The position numbers and the translations under genes were made by a program. From Amblyornis subalaris (lineage: Eukaryota; Chordata; Aves; Passeriformes; Ptilonorhynchidae), in NCBI GenBank assembly GCA_018881555.1, contig JACAXG010000105.1, positions 310,001-374,000 of the forward strand: a stretch of DNA of 64,000 nt, in the 5' to 3' direction. This document shows, one piece after another, positions 46,441 to 59,878 of the stretch (position 1 is the stretch's first letter; the number at the start of each line of letters is the position of its first letter). The notes under the pieces are model-generated. The model was not told the origin of the DNA. It saw nothing but the letters and a program-made list of their open reading frames with translations, and ran no database searches.

Positions 46441-49400
46441 CACCATCAAAGTGTATTCACATATAAATTGTTCTCTCGGGTAGCTTTGGAAATTATTTTC
46501 TTCCTTACTTATTGGATTGGGAAGGAGGAATTCCACATGTGTGAATGTAATAATACTGATAAATGGACTACTCATAGTGTGCACATCATAAGACACCTAT
46601 GAAGAGGGAAATTATGCTGGTAACCCCTGCTTCATGGTCCTATGTTTCATGTAGCAGAGTATACATACCTTATTTCTTGACATGGTCAGCTGTTCTAATG
46701 TTGTTTATCTCCCAATTTTAGATGTTGTTTACAAAATATGTCTCTTAATGAACATGAGCTGATCAAAAAGCAGTTAATTTCTCTAGTTTAAGGTTTGACG
46801 AGTATCATGTTATACTGGGTTGCGCCAACATTGCTCATAGCACAACGTCCCAGCTGTTAAAAAAGTAATTTAATAGAAGATTAATACTATATAACATTTG
46901 CTCTGTTGAGATATGGAATTTTAGCTTTAGGAAGATTTAGGAGTATGAACTGCTTGGTCACTATTATCTATTTGCACAGAAGTTAATTCTATTGTAAATA
47001 CTCTAGGAGATCTCAGAAACGGTTTTCTACTCCTGCACTGGCTTTACGTGACGAGATTAAGGTGTCTACATTTGAACTAGCTGTCTAGACATTTTTGTTC
47101 AGTCACGGGATGACTGAATGCATTCATTTCTACGCATGTTTTGTTACATAGATAGAATCACAGATCTCTAAAATAAATGCAATAGTTTTATTCTAGATGT
47201 ACTTAATTATCTACTTAAATTGTGTAGATGAGCAAAGTGCTTACTGAAATGTCACTTCAGTAACAATCTTACTATATGTTCAATAGAAATGGGTCTTTTT
47301 ATTTTCACACATGCATATATAGATCTCTTATGGTTCTCCTAATGATTCTGTATAGTCTTTTCCATTTTTCCTCTTACATAGCAATAAATGTTACCAAAGG
47401 GTCCAAAGGGATCAAAATGCTTTAGAGTGTATCCATATAATTTTAATGAAGACTGGGCCTTATAAAAAAAGCTGTGTGCTTTTATCTGCTGTGGGTTTCG
47501 ATAGTATTAGAAAGAAAGGTTGTTCAGCAAAAGGATCTAGTTATAAATGGCCCATTCTTTATATAAGTGGGCCATGACTCAGTAAAACCAACACATATCT
47601 TGTGTATGGTGTAATGAATGGCCTGTTGACTACAAACCAAAAAGAAAATAGGATGACTCCTGTATTTATAGAACCCATCATTATATTGTGTTCCCAGACT
47701 CTCTGTGAGGTCCAGGGAATTCCAATCCATTTCAGTGATTAAAAACATTTTCTCATATCTTCTTCGATTTAATGTTCATCTCTCTAATATCTTACAAACC
47801 TTTTTAAGAACTCAATATACATATTTCCCCTTGGTAAGGTTGTGTTCTTTTAGTATGGCCAGGATCTCCTTGAAAATTAAATTTTGGAGTTTTGTGGTCT
47901 CACCGAGTGACAAGCAGCATCTTTTCTCAGTTTAGTTCTGTGATAGTATATTTACTGCCATCTTTAACTTGGCTACAACTACTCTTTAGCCTATGTGTTA
48001 CACACCTGGCTTATTTCATAATAGTACATATGTACATTAACCTGATGCTTTGTGAGCATTCAGGTTTCCTCAGCTGATTTACACAGGATTAATCACACAA
48101 GATTTTTCAGTAGATTCAAGAAAGGCTTTAGGACCTGAAATGGGTAACTCCCTAAGATCAGGAATGAAAACTAGAGTTCTATTTGGCACCTGAGACACCT
48201 ACTTTTTTTGGGACAATTAGGCTCCTCAGAACAAAGATCTAAAAAGTGTAAAGACAGGGCACAGAATCAGCAACAGGACCTGTTACACCCAATGAGAACA
48301 GGTGCTTAACGGAGGTCTGGAGGCAAGTGCCTACACCCAGCTGGGTTTCAAACAGATTCAAAAAGTATTCCTTCCTTCTTTTAAAATTAGAGCTGATGAT
48401 GGAACTTCTTGTAAACTATGGAATAGACTGGCAGAAAACAGAAGAACTGACTATTTTCAGTCCTATGAGGATTCAAACTGTCTTCCACAATTCAAAAGGG
48501 ATGTGAATTTAAGGGGCAGTAGAGAATACTGTTTCACCATCGTTTCAAAGCAGTGCTATCAGGTAAAAATAAATGTAATGTATTAGTTTAGCTGCTGATA
48601 GTGAAAATATGGTCATGATTCTACATCTCAGGGTCTTCTGCACTGAGCTGAAATGAAGAAAACTGACAGATGTGGTTGATTTTTTTTTCAATGGAAAAGA
48701 ACTGTAAATAATGACTGCAGAAAGACTTGGAAGTTTTAGGTTCTGGTGATGTTTATTGCATGATAGAGTTCTGATGATTTTTTTGAAAATGAAAGAGGTG
48801 ACTTTACACTCATTTGAATAAAATTGATGTCCCAGTCTACTGCAATCCATAAATGATGATACTGAGTTAAATGAGTTAAATATAACTTTGTTATACTTAG
48901 CTGTGAAATACATCACTTAGCTCCATGAAATAATTTAGATCATGAACCTCATTTATTTTTGAATGATCCAATTACTAATAAGGAAGACACATGCAGAAAA
49001 AAGACAGGAAGATACTGAACATTTCATCAGATCCTTAAACATATAATATGGTTCAGTCTTGCCAAAGTCGATGAAGCTAGAGTTCAAAACTTTTACTGTT
49101 CTGATAAATAGGATTTTTGCAGTCAAAGATAGAGGTTTTTGCAAAACTAAAAATGTATGTCTTTAAGAGGTCATTGGCTTTCAGTTGAAAGACCAGATTG
49201 TAGGATCTCAGTATATATTTTGAATTAATCTTTCATGCTTCAGCTATGTTATTGGAATTGGAATAATATATCAGTCTACAACACTGAACTTCTTTTTAAA
49301 AATGTGTGTAAATAATCTTGTGTGAATTTACTGATGGAAAACTTACTTATGTGACTAAAACAACACAAAAGCAAGACAATAATGTTAACCTGTGAGATCT

Positions 49401-50383
49401 GCACAATAGAATATCTATGCAATATCTATAACTTTTTTGCTGGAATTTATAGGATTGACTCACATCCTGTGCTCTACCAGTTGCTTTTGAACTTTGAAGC
49501 ACTTAATGCTCTGTATGGTTAAATGTCTTCATAGTCAAAACTTGGTTACTAGGAAACAAAATCTCTTATGAAGTAGTTTACAGATTTCAAAGTATGTGAG
49601 AACTACTTTGTTACATTTTTTTCACATACTTTGCTTTATATGCTGATTGTATTACTCTGTTAGCTGCTTTCTAATGACCTCAATTTTGCTCCCAAATAAT
49701 ATTGACTTAAAAAATACAGTAAAATTAATTTCTTCTTTGCAATTGAAATTCATCTGTCTAATTTCTCCTATCTAATTTAAATAAAAATGTGCAAACTTCA
49801 GGGAAATTAGATTTTTAAAAAACAAGATGCAATTTAGATAATTGCCTCCATTTTATTATGTGTATATTTGTGTACGTTTACAGTAATACATCTGTAGAGT
49901 GACAGTGAATGGCTTAACTGAGGTATGACTTCTTGTTAAAGTTTCATTTATTAAAATGAGAATCTAATAGAGATTTGTTTGTACCATAGACTAATAGGAG
50001 CTAATCCATCCTGTGTATGCTTCAGCAACAGCTGTGTCCTCTTCACAGATATTTTTACACCATCCAGTATCAGAGTGTTTCTTTAGTCTCAGCAGCAATC
50101 ACTGCTCATGTAGAGGAATCAGATGGAAATCTGATTTGTCAGGACTTGTCTTTGGTGTTTCACGGAATACAAATCTCAAGCGGCCAAGCCCTCTCCCTTT
50201 ACATTAATACAAACAAGGCTGGACCCTGAATTCCTTATTTATCATGTTTGCAGGAAGTTCTGTAAAAGGGCATTTTTCTCCTAGTTTCATGACACTTTTA
50301 GTTTCTAATAAAAGATAGGCAAAAATATAAAATGGGATGTGTAAGGTATCTTCTGAAAGAGCATCACTTTCTTCATTGATTAC
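46441..50383. other. gene-free AT-rich stretch
   Basis: Nothing recognisable. A 94-codon open frame at 48302-48586 has no recognised motif and is treated as chance. Confidence 0.45.
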
Positions 50384-50940
50384 ATGAAAGATTGAAGCAT
50401 CATCCAGATTGGAAGGGATCTCAGGAGGTCTCTAGGGCAGCATCCTTCACAAAGGGAGGTCAGACCAAGCTGTTCAGGGCTTTAGCTAGTCTGTTTTTCG
50501 TAGCCATGAAGGATGAAGGCTTCACAACTCGGCAACATATTCCACTGCCTGGCCATCATTACAGTGAAAATGGTTCTTCCCACACCAGTTCAGAACTTTC
50601 TCTGTTGTTGTTGGTGCCCCCTGCTTCTCATATTCCCACCATGCCCTCCTGCAAAGTCCCTGGCTTTGTCTTCCTGCAAATCACCAGGATTATTGAAAGA
50701 GTGCTGTTAAGTTTCCCTTCAAGCCACCTCTTCTCTAGGCTGAATAAGCCCAGTTTCCCTAGTCTTTCATCACAGAACAAGTGCTCCTGCCTCTGATCAG
50801 CTTTGTGACCCGGTTGATTAGTTGGGAAGCCCACCTGGACACTAGATGTGTACTGAAGATGTGGTTTCATGAGCATTGTGTTGAAGGGGGAAATCACTTC
50901 CCTTATCTATTGGTTATTTGGCAGCACAGTAATCTGCTGA
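50384..50940 (-). mobile_element. CR1 LINE fragment, 3' end
   Basis: The + strand reads as antisense CR1 3' region: ATCATCCAGATTGGAAGGGA, GGTCAGACCAAGCTG, CTTCTCTAGGCTGAATAAGCC and AAATCACTTCCC in order. 5'-truncated, moderately diverged. Confidence 0.85.
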
Positions 50941-52444
50941 TACTTTCTAAAGCTCTTTTGATATGCTCTCTCTCTCGGGTTCAGGAAAGGAGATACGGAT
51001 TGTAACACAGATTGCTAAGGCATTAGGTAGACTTTGAAAGCCCTTGCTACAGGACTCCCTAAGGATAGACTTCTATTTGCTATTTTTAATGCACTATGTT
51101 TTTTCTGTTTGTTGCCTTCTAAATTCATCTTAGGCTGGAACATTGAAATTGGCATAATACCGTTTGGGTGGGCAGTATGCCACACTAACAGATGGCTATG
51201 CTAGTGGACAAGTTATGTGCATCCCTTTTGATTACGATGGGCAGGAATCTTGAAACAGCCATCACTGTGGAGCTTCTGAGCCTGTTGTAACAGTCTTAAG
51301 TCATCACTGCTGCTGCTCAGAGATACAACTCTGAATATCCCAGAATAGCTTGTGTCTCCATGTAAAGTGTTTCTGCTCCAGTGGATCAGATTAATTTTGA
51401 GCTGGAATAATAATATTTAAAAATCTAAGTTCACTTCCCTCAGGTTTTCATGGCTACCATTTCCTGTGACCTGTATCTCCTGTGTCTCACAAAAATCCTT
51501 ATTTTTCTTCTTTTTCAGAAAAGCAGTCTTCTCCTTAGTTCAGCAATATTTTTGACAGGCACATTTGCCCAAGTAGAGAGGCAGACAAGTAGTTAAATAA
51601 ATTGATCCTCTGTTTGAAAAATCTGAGAGCACAGTTCTTTATATGAGTGGCTTAAAACTTCTGGTATGCTTCCCCTAAATAGTTTTAGTACTTTGACTCC
51701 TAAATTGTACCTTCTCTTCCTATTTTAATGACAACCAATAAAAATGGGTTTTTTAAATCAAGATCTGTTACACAGGAAATTTATTTTTGCTCATAATTTT
51801 GGATGAGAAAATTATTGTCTATAGTGATTATGTCTCTATTCAGAGATTTATGCTTTATGTGGGGACAGTATCTTCTGAATTATTTTAAAACAGGAGAGCT
51901 AACCTTGCACTGTCAAAATAAACTACTTTTTAAAAAACCAGTCTGTTACGAAGGTGTACTGCACCTTGATGGTGATTTTTATTTTGTGGTTTTAGACTTT
52001 TATCTCCCTTTTAGCATAATCTCTACCAGATATTTTATTTTTATAAATATAAAACTTAAATTAAAAAATAGTTTGGAATATCTTCTGAAATTATATGATG
52101 AAAAATGTAATGAAACCAGATTTTGCATCTGATAGCAAATGATAAGAATTATGTTAATATTGATTGCATTATCTTAATCTCTACATCCACTGTCTTTCTT
52201 AGATAACATGATGATATGAATAAGTATATTATTCTGATAGAGCAGAAAAGTGTGGGACAGTATTGTGTTCTGTATTACTGCTGTATTTCAGAGCTTTTCT
52301 CTAGCGGAGGAAGCTAGCCAGTAAGCAGTGAGGAAGGATCATCTTTTGGAAGCTGATTACTACTGCATTGTCAATATGCAGCAAAGTGGCATATATCACT
52401 GTCAATATTGGACTGAGAATGATCAGAACTCCATGAAAATGAAC
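50941..52444. other. gene-free stretch
   Basis: Nothing recognisable. Confidence 0.5.
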
Positions 52445-52835
52445 GTATGAAAAAGGATTTGAGCTCTTCAGTCTAGAAAAAAGAAGGCTGAGAGGACCTA
52501 TAGAAGCCATCTTCAAATACAAAACAAGGAGGAAGCAAGAAAAGGAATAATCCATCCTTCTTATTCTCTGCAGATATAGTGACGAGTAACAGGCTTTAAT
52601 TGAAGAAAGGAGGAGGTAAGGGATATATCAGGTTGAAGTATTTAAAAGCTGAGAAGGGTTGAGCACAGGGACAGGTTATCTGAGTAAGTAGTGCAGCATC
52701 TGTAACCGGCAGGTTGTAAGAACTGGTTACCTTAATAAAATAGAAGGTATGCCAAGTCCTCAGTTGGGGATGGATTACTTTATCTGTCAAGATTTCTTCC
52801 AACCTGTTTATTCTACTATTATTAAATGCCTTGAT
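52445..52835 (+). mobile_element. CR1 LINE fragment, 3' end, highly diverged
   Basis: Sense CR1 words survive: GAGCTCTTCAGTCTAGAAAAAAG, given in parts as GAGCTCTTCAG and TCTAGAAAAAAGAAGG, then CTGAGAGGACCTATAGAAGCC, and later AAGATTTCTTCCAACCTG near the end. Internal parts have many indels. Probably the oldest of the six CR1 copies. Confidence 0.65.
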
Positions 52836-53293
52836 ATCATATAAAGTTCCACGCTTTTCTTTTTTAGCTTGCAATGTTATCCTTTATGGAATGAGAATCC
52901 CTAATTAAAAGAAAAGATATTCTACATGGATCAAAATATATGTAAACATTTGAAGCATTTAAACACAAAAAGCTCTAATTAATGTCCTATTTTTGTTCAC
53001 AGGTGCTCAGAAAGGGAGGAGCCTAGAGCCGTGTGGTTGTGGTTTGATTGCTATTCTATGCCAAACATATCATCACTGGGGAGTCCTGGCTTCAGGGGGA
53101 AGAAAAAGATGAATGCACACCAGAAGTGGGCCATTTTACTCCATTTCTTCCCCAGGGAAGTTAGCAGTGACCAATACTGCAGACTCTGTCCCCCTTCTGC
53201 CACTGCCTGTGCCTTCCCACCCCTCAGGAGAATGCAATTCCAAGGAGCAAACACAGGCAAGATGTGCGCACTGAGCTGAAAGGAGATGAGTTG

Positions 53294-53321
53294 AGCCAAG
53301 CCCAGCCAAGCCCAGCCGAGT
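53294..53321. repeat. short tandem repeat, AGCCCAGCCA units
   Basis: Nearly three copies of a 10-base unit within the LTR at 53038-53777. Confidence 0.75.
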
Positions 53322-53455
53322 ACTGCGGACCACAGCCAAGCCCAGTGGAGTGAGTGGTCTGGGAACTGGCAGCATGGTGCAGTGCAGGCAGTCTGGCTTT
53401 TGGGGGACTTGTCTGACATTGTTTTTCGTTGTCTTGGGAGGCCACGTGGTGCTAG

Positions 53456-53569
53456 CTGTGGAAACGTCCACCATCTTGTCTTTGTCTCAGGAATAACTGT
53501 GTCACTGCCAGACTGCGGAAACATCTGCCATCTTGTCTTTGTCTCAGCGGCCATCCAGAACTGAGTTGA
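53456..53569. repeat. 57-base tandem duplication inside the LTR
   Basis: The unit starting CTGTGGAAACGTCCACCATC at 53456 is repeated as CTGCGGAAACATCTGCCATC at 53513. Both contain CTTGTCTTTGTCTCAG. Period 57 bases. Confidence 0.85.
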
Positions 53570-54173
53570 AGTGGTGAGCACCTTTTCTATGTAAATCACC
53601 CTCTTTTTTGCATACTTTTGTTATTAATATTGTTGCTGTTACTGTTCATTTCTTATTCCATTGCTGTTTGTTTTCAGTAAATTGTTATCTCTACCCATAG
53701 TTTCTGCCACCAGAGAGGGTATAGGAAAGAGGAGCAGTTTATTTGGAGTTTAATTCCCATCTGGTTTTAAACAACCATGTGCAAATCAAAGACTGAAAGA
53801 ATCATTTGTCATTTTGCTCCTTCACACAGCAAAATCATAAGGATATTTTCAAATGTCAAAATATACTGAGCATGTNAGAGTGCTGAATTCAAGGTATGGA
53901 TTGGAAAGGATTAATTAACAGATTTCTAACACCGCAAAAATTTTATTAAAGCTAGGTTACATTTTCCAGGAGGAGTCCTGATCTTAAAACATTTTCTACC
54001 CTGGATGCATGGGACTGCAAATGGCTGAAGTCCTTATTTCCTTGAAGGAAGTCCAAAGAAAGTAGAAGATGAGAGAATGCAGCAATTACAGAATCAAGCA
54101 TTTTTATTTCTTCAATTAAAACGAATGCAGTTAAAATAAACTTCAGTTAAAAAAAAATACATTTGTAGTCTAT

Positions 54174-54178
54174 GCATG
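54174..54178. repeat. target-site duplication, left
   Basis: GCATG, matching 54816-54820. Confidence 0.75.
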
Positions 54179-54815
54179 TGTTACACCCCGGTTACTCAAA
54201 CCTGGGACTGAACCAAGATTCTTTTTCTCTGGGTAGGCGCAAAGAGAAAATTCAACCAATATTTCCCAAGAGGTAAAAAACACACAAAAGTTTACTGGCA
54301 GAACTATAGAAAATTAGAGAACATTTGAAAAAGAATAAATGGTACACAAAATCACTTTTCCCAGCATAAACTTAGCTCATTAAACATAGAAAAATCTTAC
54401 CACCCATTTGATGTTATTTTCTGTGAGAGAAAAGTTAGAAAAAGAACAAAGAGAGGAAAACAGGAAGATAGGACAGATATAGAAAAACAGGCATAGCTAC
54501 CAACTCCTGGGTTCCAAAGATGTAATTCTCCAAGATGGAGGTAGGTGAAAGACAGAGGTAGCCACATGATGGGGCTTCTTAAACCCTTGGCTCCATCCCT
54601 GGGCCTGCCTCCCAGGTGGGACCTCCAGTCTGTCGTCCAAACAGGAATGGGTAAGGTGACACCAAGGGGCTGTCTCCAGTGTCCCTTGATTGACGGGGCT
54701 GGGGGCGCACGGGAGCCGGGCGCTGCCCCACCAAGGTGGAGCCTGATCTGCCCCCTTCCCCACAATTCCAAGCTCCTCAAGATGTCTCGAACCAGACTAC
54801 ATCCTGTCTCTGACA
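54179..54815 (-). mobile_element. solo LTR, ERVL type
   Basis: The 637 bases start TGTTACACCCCGG and end TCTCTGACA, flanked by perfect 5-base duplications GCATG (54174-54178 and 54816-54820). A 5-base duplication fits ERVL. The minus orientation is inferred because the first 150 bases line up loosely with the left end of the ERVL provirus LTR (TGTcAC..GGT, then the GTTTA-x-GGCA region where that LTR carries its AATAAA). The right third is GC-rich. Confidence 0.78.
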
Positions 54816-54820
54816 GCATG
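54816..54820. repeat. target-site duplication, right
   Basis: GCATG, matching 54174-54178. Confidence 0.75.
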
Positions 54821-55489
54821 TTGTAACAGCAAACATTTTTCTGAAGAACTAACTTCCTAATGAGAAGCAAAAGGAATATTGAATCTATAGAATATAGTAT
54901 GTATAGTATAATATAGTATTTCTTACCATTTTAATGTGTAGCAACTGTCAAAGCAATCCATGTAATTATATAGCTATTATAGGCTTCTTGCATCAAGAGT
55001 TTCTCAGTCTTACTGTCAGCTGTTACTTCACTATAAAAAGCTTCTGTACTGTCTCTGGTAGAAGCAAAGTTGGCTCTGAATGAGTTTAATTATCCTTTTT
55101 CTGACTAGTAGGATTCAGGAGTTGTTACTAAAGATTGTCAGAGGTATGCTGGCAAGCCACAGTGTGTAATGAGATCTGTCAGAGCATTTCCTCCACAACC
55201 TTTCTCAGGCTCTTGGAAATCCAGTAAAGAAAATTGTGGTGGCAAACATCGAGCGAGCATCTGACAGTGAAATCTAGACTGAGTGCTAACTGTGGGACAC
55301 AGCCTATAATAATCATGCCGTAAGTATGTACGTCTGTACTCCCTGGTTGAATGTGAGCGGCAAACAGGACCCTGGGCTGTGGACTATAAAAGCCAAAAGT
55401 AGAGAAGACGCAGCCTGCAACCATATGCAAACTGCTTTCTGGAGCATATTTTCTTATTCTTCTCCTAGTATTGTCAGTTCAGATTTCTT

Positions 55490-56268
55490 TTCAGAAATAG
55501 TATTCAGGGCTACAGATGTCATTTTTCTGGGCCTCTGTAAAGTTTTTGACACAGTCCTCCATGACATTGTTCTCTCTAAACTGGAGAGAGATGGATTCAA
55601 TAGGTGGACTACTAGATAAGAAAATGGTTGGAAGTCACATCCAGTGGTCAATGGCTGAGATCCTGATGGATGTCAGTGACAAGTGGTGTCACAAGTGGTC
55701 AAGGGAGGGATGCTGCCCCTCTGCTCTGCTCTGGTGAGACCCCACCTGGAGTACTGCATCCAGCTCTGGGGCCCCATCACAGGAAGGACATCAACCTGTT
55801 GGAGCAAGTCCAGGGGAGGCCACCATGATGGTCAGAGAGTTGGAGCATCTGTCTCATGGAGAAAGACTGGGAGAATTGGGATTGTTTAGCCTGGAAGAGA
55901 GTAGGCTTTGGCATCACCTAATTGTGGCCTTCCAGTATCTGAAGGGAGCCTATAAGAAGGATGGAGCCAGACTTTTTACAAGGGCATGTAGTTACAGGAC
56001 AAGGGGAAATGGTTTTGAATGGAAAGAGAGTAGGTTTAGATTAGGTATTAGAAAGGAATTATTTACTGTGTGTGTAGTGAGGCATTGGAAGAGGTTACTT
56101 AGAGAAACTAGGGATGCCCCCTCCCTGGCTGTGTTCAAGGCCAGGTTGGATGGAATTCCGAGCAACCTGGTATAGTGGAAGGTGTCCCTGTCCATGGCAG
56201 CAGTGCTGGAACCAGATGATGTTTAAGGCCCCTTCCAAGCAAAGCTGTTTTATGATTCTATGATTCAA
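55490..56268 (+). mobile_element. CR1 LINE, internally deleted, with intact 3' octamer
   Basis: Begins in RT (the block for LGLCKVFDTVLHDI at about 55528-55570) and jumps near 55700-55715 to the RT C-terminal end (ALVRPHLEYCIQLWGP, about 55730-55778), so about half a kilobase of RT is missing. The 3' region is well preserved (AGGACAAGGGGAAATGG, GTGTTCAAGGCCAGG, TGGAAGGTGTCCCTG). It ends with the diagnostic TATGATTCTATGATTC at 56251-56266. The best-preserved CR1 3' end in the window. Confidence 0.92.
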
Positions 56269-59200
56269 AGCCGGATATTTATGGTTTTATTATATTGAAT
56301 TTCACAAAGAATAAGACTGACAGCTAATATGGGCTATTTTTGGTCAGAAATGTACTAAGCTAGCTAAGCTGTCGGGCTGCAGTCATGCCTGACAGACGAA
56401 TGAATGAAATTATATCATCCTAAAGAGTTTCTCAGTAGGGTGTTACCAAGATGATAATCAGATTTAATTATATTGGCTGATGCACTTACATTCTTAGAGC
56501 GTGAAAACATTTTTGTGTCTGCTCTATTTGAAGTGCTACTTTCTACACACCAAAATGATCAGCTTTTGAAATTTGCTGGTCTGATGGTAGAAAAAATGGA
56601 TTTTCGGTGATAATAAGGAAGAGGTTTGGATCTGAGAGTGTATACATCAGTAATGACCCCACACTTACACAAACAGGTGGTAAATTGTCATCTTCTCAAA
56701 TCCTCCATTTTGCCATATGTGTGTTCAGTAGTATTTCATTTTGGGAAGAGGGACATGTAGGAGGTTATTACAATTTTCATACTATTAGAGAGTATTTAGA
56801 ATTTCGTAGGTTAAATCTGCTTTTTTCAAATCTTTTAGAAAGTATTTTTACTTCTGCGTTTCAGTTCAATGTTTTTAATGCTAACAAATCCTGCCTGTAT
56901 TACTGTAAAAGCACTGAGGTCAGTGTTAAGTATAATTCTTGTCAAAGAACTGGATTCTATCCTAAATTAAATTTTATTTTTTTTTAATTTTTCCCCTTTG
57001 TAATACTGAAATATTTGAAATGGGGCCATATGAATAACACAGAGAAAATTATGCATAATATGTAGTGAATAATCCTGGTAACACATGTTTTTCAAATACA
57101 GTCATTCTCAAGTATATTAAGACATGCTCAGGGAGAATTTTAATCATAGCATTGATAATTTGGAAGAGAAGCAGAAGCAGAAAATACCTAAAATAAGGAA
57201 ACTTAATTTCTCCCCTCCACACTTTTAATCATTGAGTCGTGCAGTAGAAACAACGCTGGCAAATTAATTGACTGCTGAGAACAGAAAATAAAACAAATAA
57301 TAAATATTAATTACTCTGTTTGTTATTATTTTATTTCCTCAAATAGACCCTATATTTTCAATCAGATTGTTTAGAAAATTCAATAATTTGTCTTTGGAAA
57401 AGTCTATATATAACTACATGTGGCTAAAAATCTAGGTAGATTTCCATCTAAGTAGGAAATGTAGGTAGGTGTCTGTGAACACAGATTTTTTACCCATAAA
57501 ACTATTCAGTGACACCTTCTGTCATTTGATCATGCATAATTTTGGTTTATGTGGATGTGCTCTGAGACATATACATAGACGATGAAGGAAAATGCTTCTT
57601 CTCAGAGCCAAAGACTGGAAGAGCCTGACAAGACTAGAGTACTTAAACAAAGAGATTCGACATACACCCTGTAATACCACATGCCACAGACCCCCAAACC
57701 ATTTCTAATACCTTCCAATAAACTTTAAAATACTAATGTGTTATTTGCAAGGACTGGGCAGAAGCAATACTGCTGTAATTAATGGAAAAGTACAAGTGTG
57801 AAACTTGCTGTTCCAGAAATTTAGCTTTCAAGGAACAAAAAAGACCTAATAGCAGTCTTCTGGAGAAATGGAAAGGGAAGACAATAGAAAGTTTTCTTTT
57901 AAAGCTGTGCAAAAAGAAAACCCCAAACAAAACAACAAGTCACTGCTCTAAATACAGATTAAAGAGAAATAATATTCAGTTTATTTTTATTTCACTGATT
58001 TCTGACCAGTAAAAGACTGCTTTGAACATTTCATATGCTGCCTGAATCTTGTTTTATCAACTGCAGAGTTAGATATTGATCAGTCTTTGCAAAAGTCAGC
58101 TGCGCTAAGAATTGGTCTTTCAAGAAATGGCTGTATTAGAATTCCCTTGGGGATGAAATAGAGGCTATCTCTTCATAAAGGAAAGACTGACAGTCTTACC
58201 TGAATCTCCAGACATTCTCTGCTGTTTAGCCAGAAATTACATGGAGAAGTTTACTTTTGAGAAAGGCATCAACTCCCTGTCTATGGACTTATTTTCTATT
58301 TAGTTGGACAAATTCAGCTAATTTACAAAAAAACCCCAAAGCTTCTGCAAGAAGGCAAAAAGTCTTACTTATTTTCTATACCATACAGAAGGTTAAACTT
58401 AAATCTGAATGAAACACATCTAGCTGTCTTCTACCACATATTGAATGATGTGTTTGTAGTGTGTACAAAGTGTAAAAACTCTGCTAGACAGACTACAAAG
58501 CCTTTGTTTAAAGCAAAAGAAAACAAACTAAATTATTTGTTTTTCTGCTAGAGTATATATTCCTAAAAATGTCTTGATGATGTTTTCAGTATAGCACTGT
58601 ATATATGTTGTATCCTTATATATATGCTGTAGCACCATAGGCTTAGTTATAGTTGATTGTGAAGCAGCAAATAACCTGTTATTTTTCAAAGATGAAGGCT
58701 TCTTGAGGAAGGAATAAATTAGAAATAAATTACAGAACTGGCTTTTGGGAGTGTAGATATGCCAAATTGCAATGATAAGACCATACTCAATGAACACACT
58801 AGTAAACAAGAGACAGTGAATTCAACAACAAAAAGGATATGAGCTCTAGATTTTAAAGGGACAAAAAGGCATATTTCAGTTGAAAATTTTTATTCCTCGA
58901 GGGTCTCTAAAAAAATTAATCAAGAGATTTATTACACTGAAAGATGGTGCTGCCTTTTGAATCTATCTTACGTGTTCCACTTTGGAAAAGCAAAGTTAGC
59001 TGTCTGGGCTACAAAAATTATATTAAATACACACCTGCTGTGTTTATCAGCAAAGCTGTTGACTTTCAAACCCCCACTACCACCATTTCCTTACCTAGAT
59101 GATATTGTTCAGGAAAGCAATTACAAATAAACATAGGCAGATGTGAGCAGCCTGGCAACTTTGATTGTGACTCAGGAGTTCACAATAATCCTGGACTGTA

Positions 59201-59878
59201 TGTCTGTATGTTTGTGAATACCAGACAGAATATATCCAGTGCTGAAATGCTCTATTACCTCCCAATTTTACCCTGGCAGAAGGGTTATTTCCTTATAAAG
59301 CATGTAACAGTGTCAGCATTGACGACAAAATGAAGGAAGTAAGCAAATCAAGCCATACTGCATGAGCACAGTGTATGTTTTGACACAATCTCTAAACATA
59401 CATTTGTTGTGGACTTTACTGTCTCTTATGTTTTTTCTAGTCTGTGCTTGAGCTAGGTAATAAAAGTCTTGTTGCTCTGTTTCTTGAATTGACATTTTTC
59501 ATTCCTGTATTCATTTTTAGTTTTCCTACCCAGCTTTAATAAGAATTGATGAGATATTGAAATCACAGTTCCAAACTGTGTTTTTTGCCAATGTTATTAG
59601 CAAAAAGATTGCAGCAGAAAATTCAGAACCACTAGTTACAATGCAAAATTTGATGTATTCTGCATACATCCACTGAGGAAGAAGACTTGGCATTTTCTAA
59701 ATCTCCTAATTTCTGGAACAAACAAGTGGACAGAATTTATAACGACAACACTACAAAATTCTAAAAACTCTGAAAAAACAATCAAAATACATTTCATTCT
59801 GGACATAGATTCTACCTTAAGTAAGTGTGGTTTTTTTCATGGTTACCTTTCTCATCCAGGACTGAATATATACCGCAG
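56269..59878. other. gene-free AT-rich stretch
   Basis: Nothing recognisable. A 126-codon frame at 56607-56987 has no known motif and is treated as chance. A good splice acceptor near 59519 is followed by 51 open codons but has no donor. Confidence 0.45.
59874..59878. repeat. target-site duplication, left
   Basis: CGCAG, matching 60099-60103. Confidence 0.82.

Larger units (their letters stand above)
53038..53777 (+). mobile_element. LTR, ERVL type
   Basis: The right end (TTTTAAACAACCA) and the preceding CAGTAAATTGTTATCTCTACCC block match the ERVL-type LTRs at 11703 and 59879, giving + orientation. The left end is set at the TG of TGTGGTTTGATTGC by inference; flanking 5-mers (GTGGT, TGTGC) do not form a clean duplication. 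It includes a 57-base tandem duplication and a short AGCCCAGCCA repeat. Confidence 0.55.

Noticed and set aside
48302..48586. 94-codon + strand frame ending near a possible donor (CAG|GTAAAA)
   Set aside because: The acceptor is weak, the phase does not continue from exon B, and no family is recognised.
59520..59675. Possible terminal exon of 51 codons after a T-rich acceptor
   Set aside because: No supporting upstream exon in phase, no recognisable peptide, and open runs of this size are common in AT-rich DNA.
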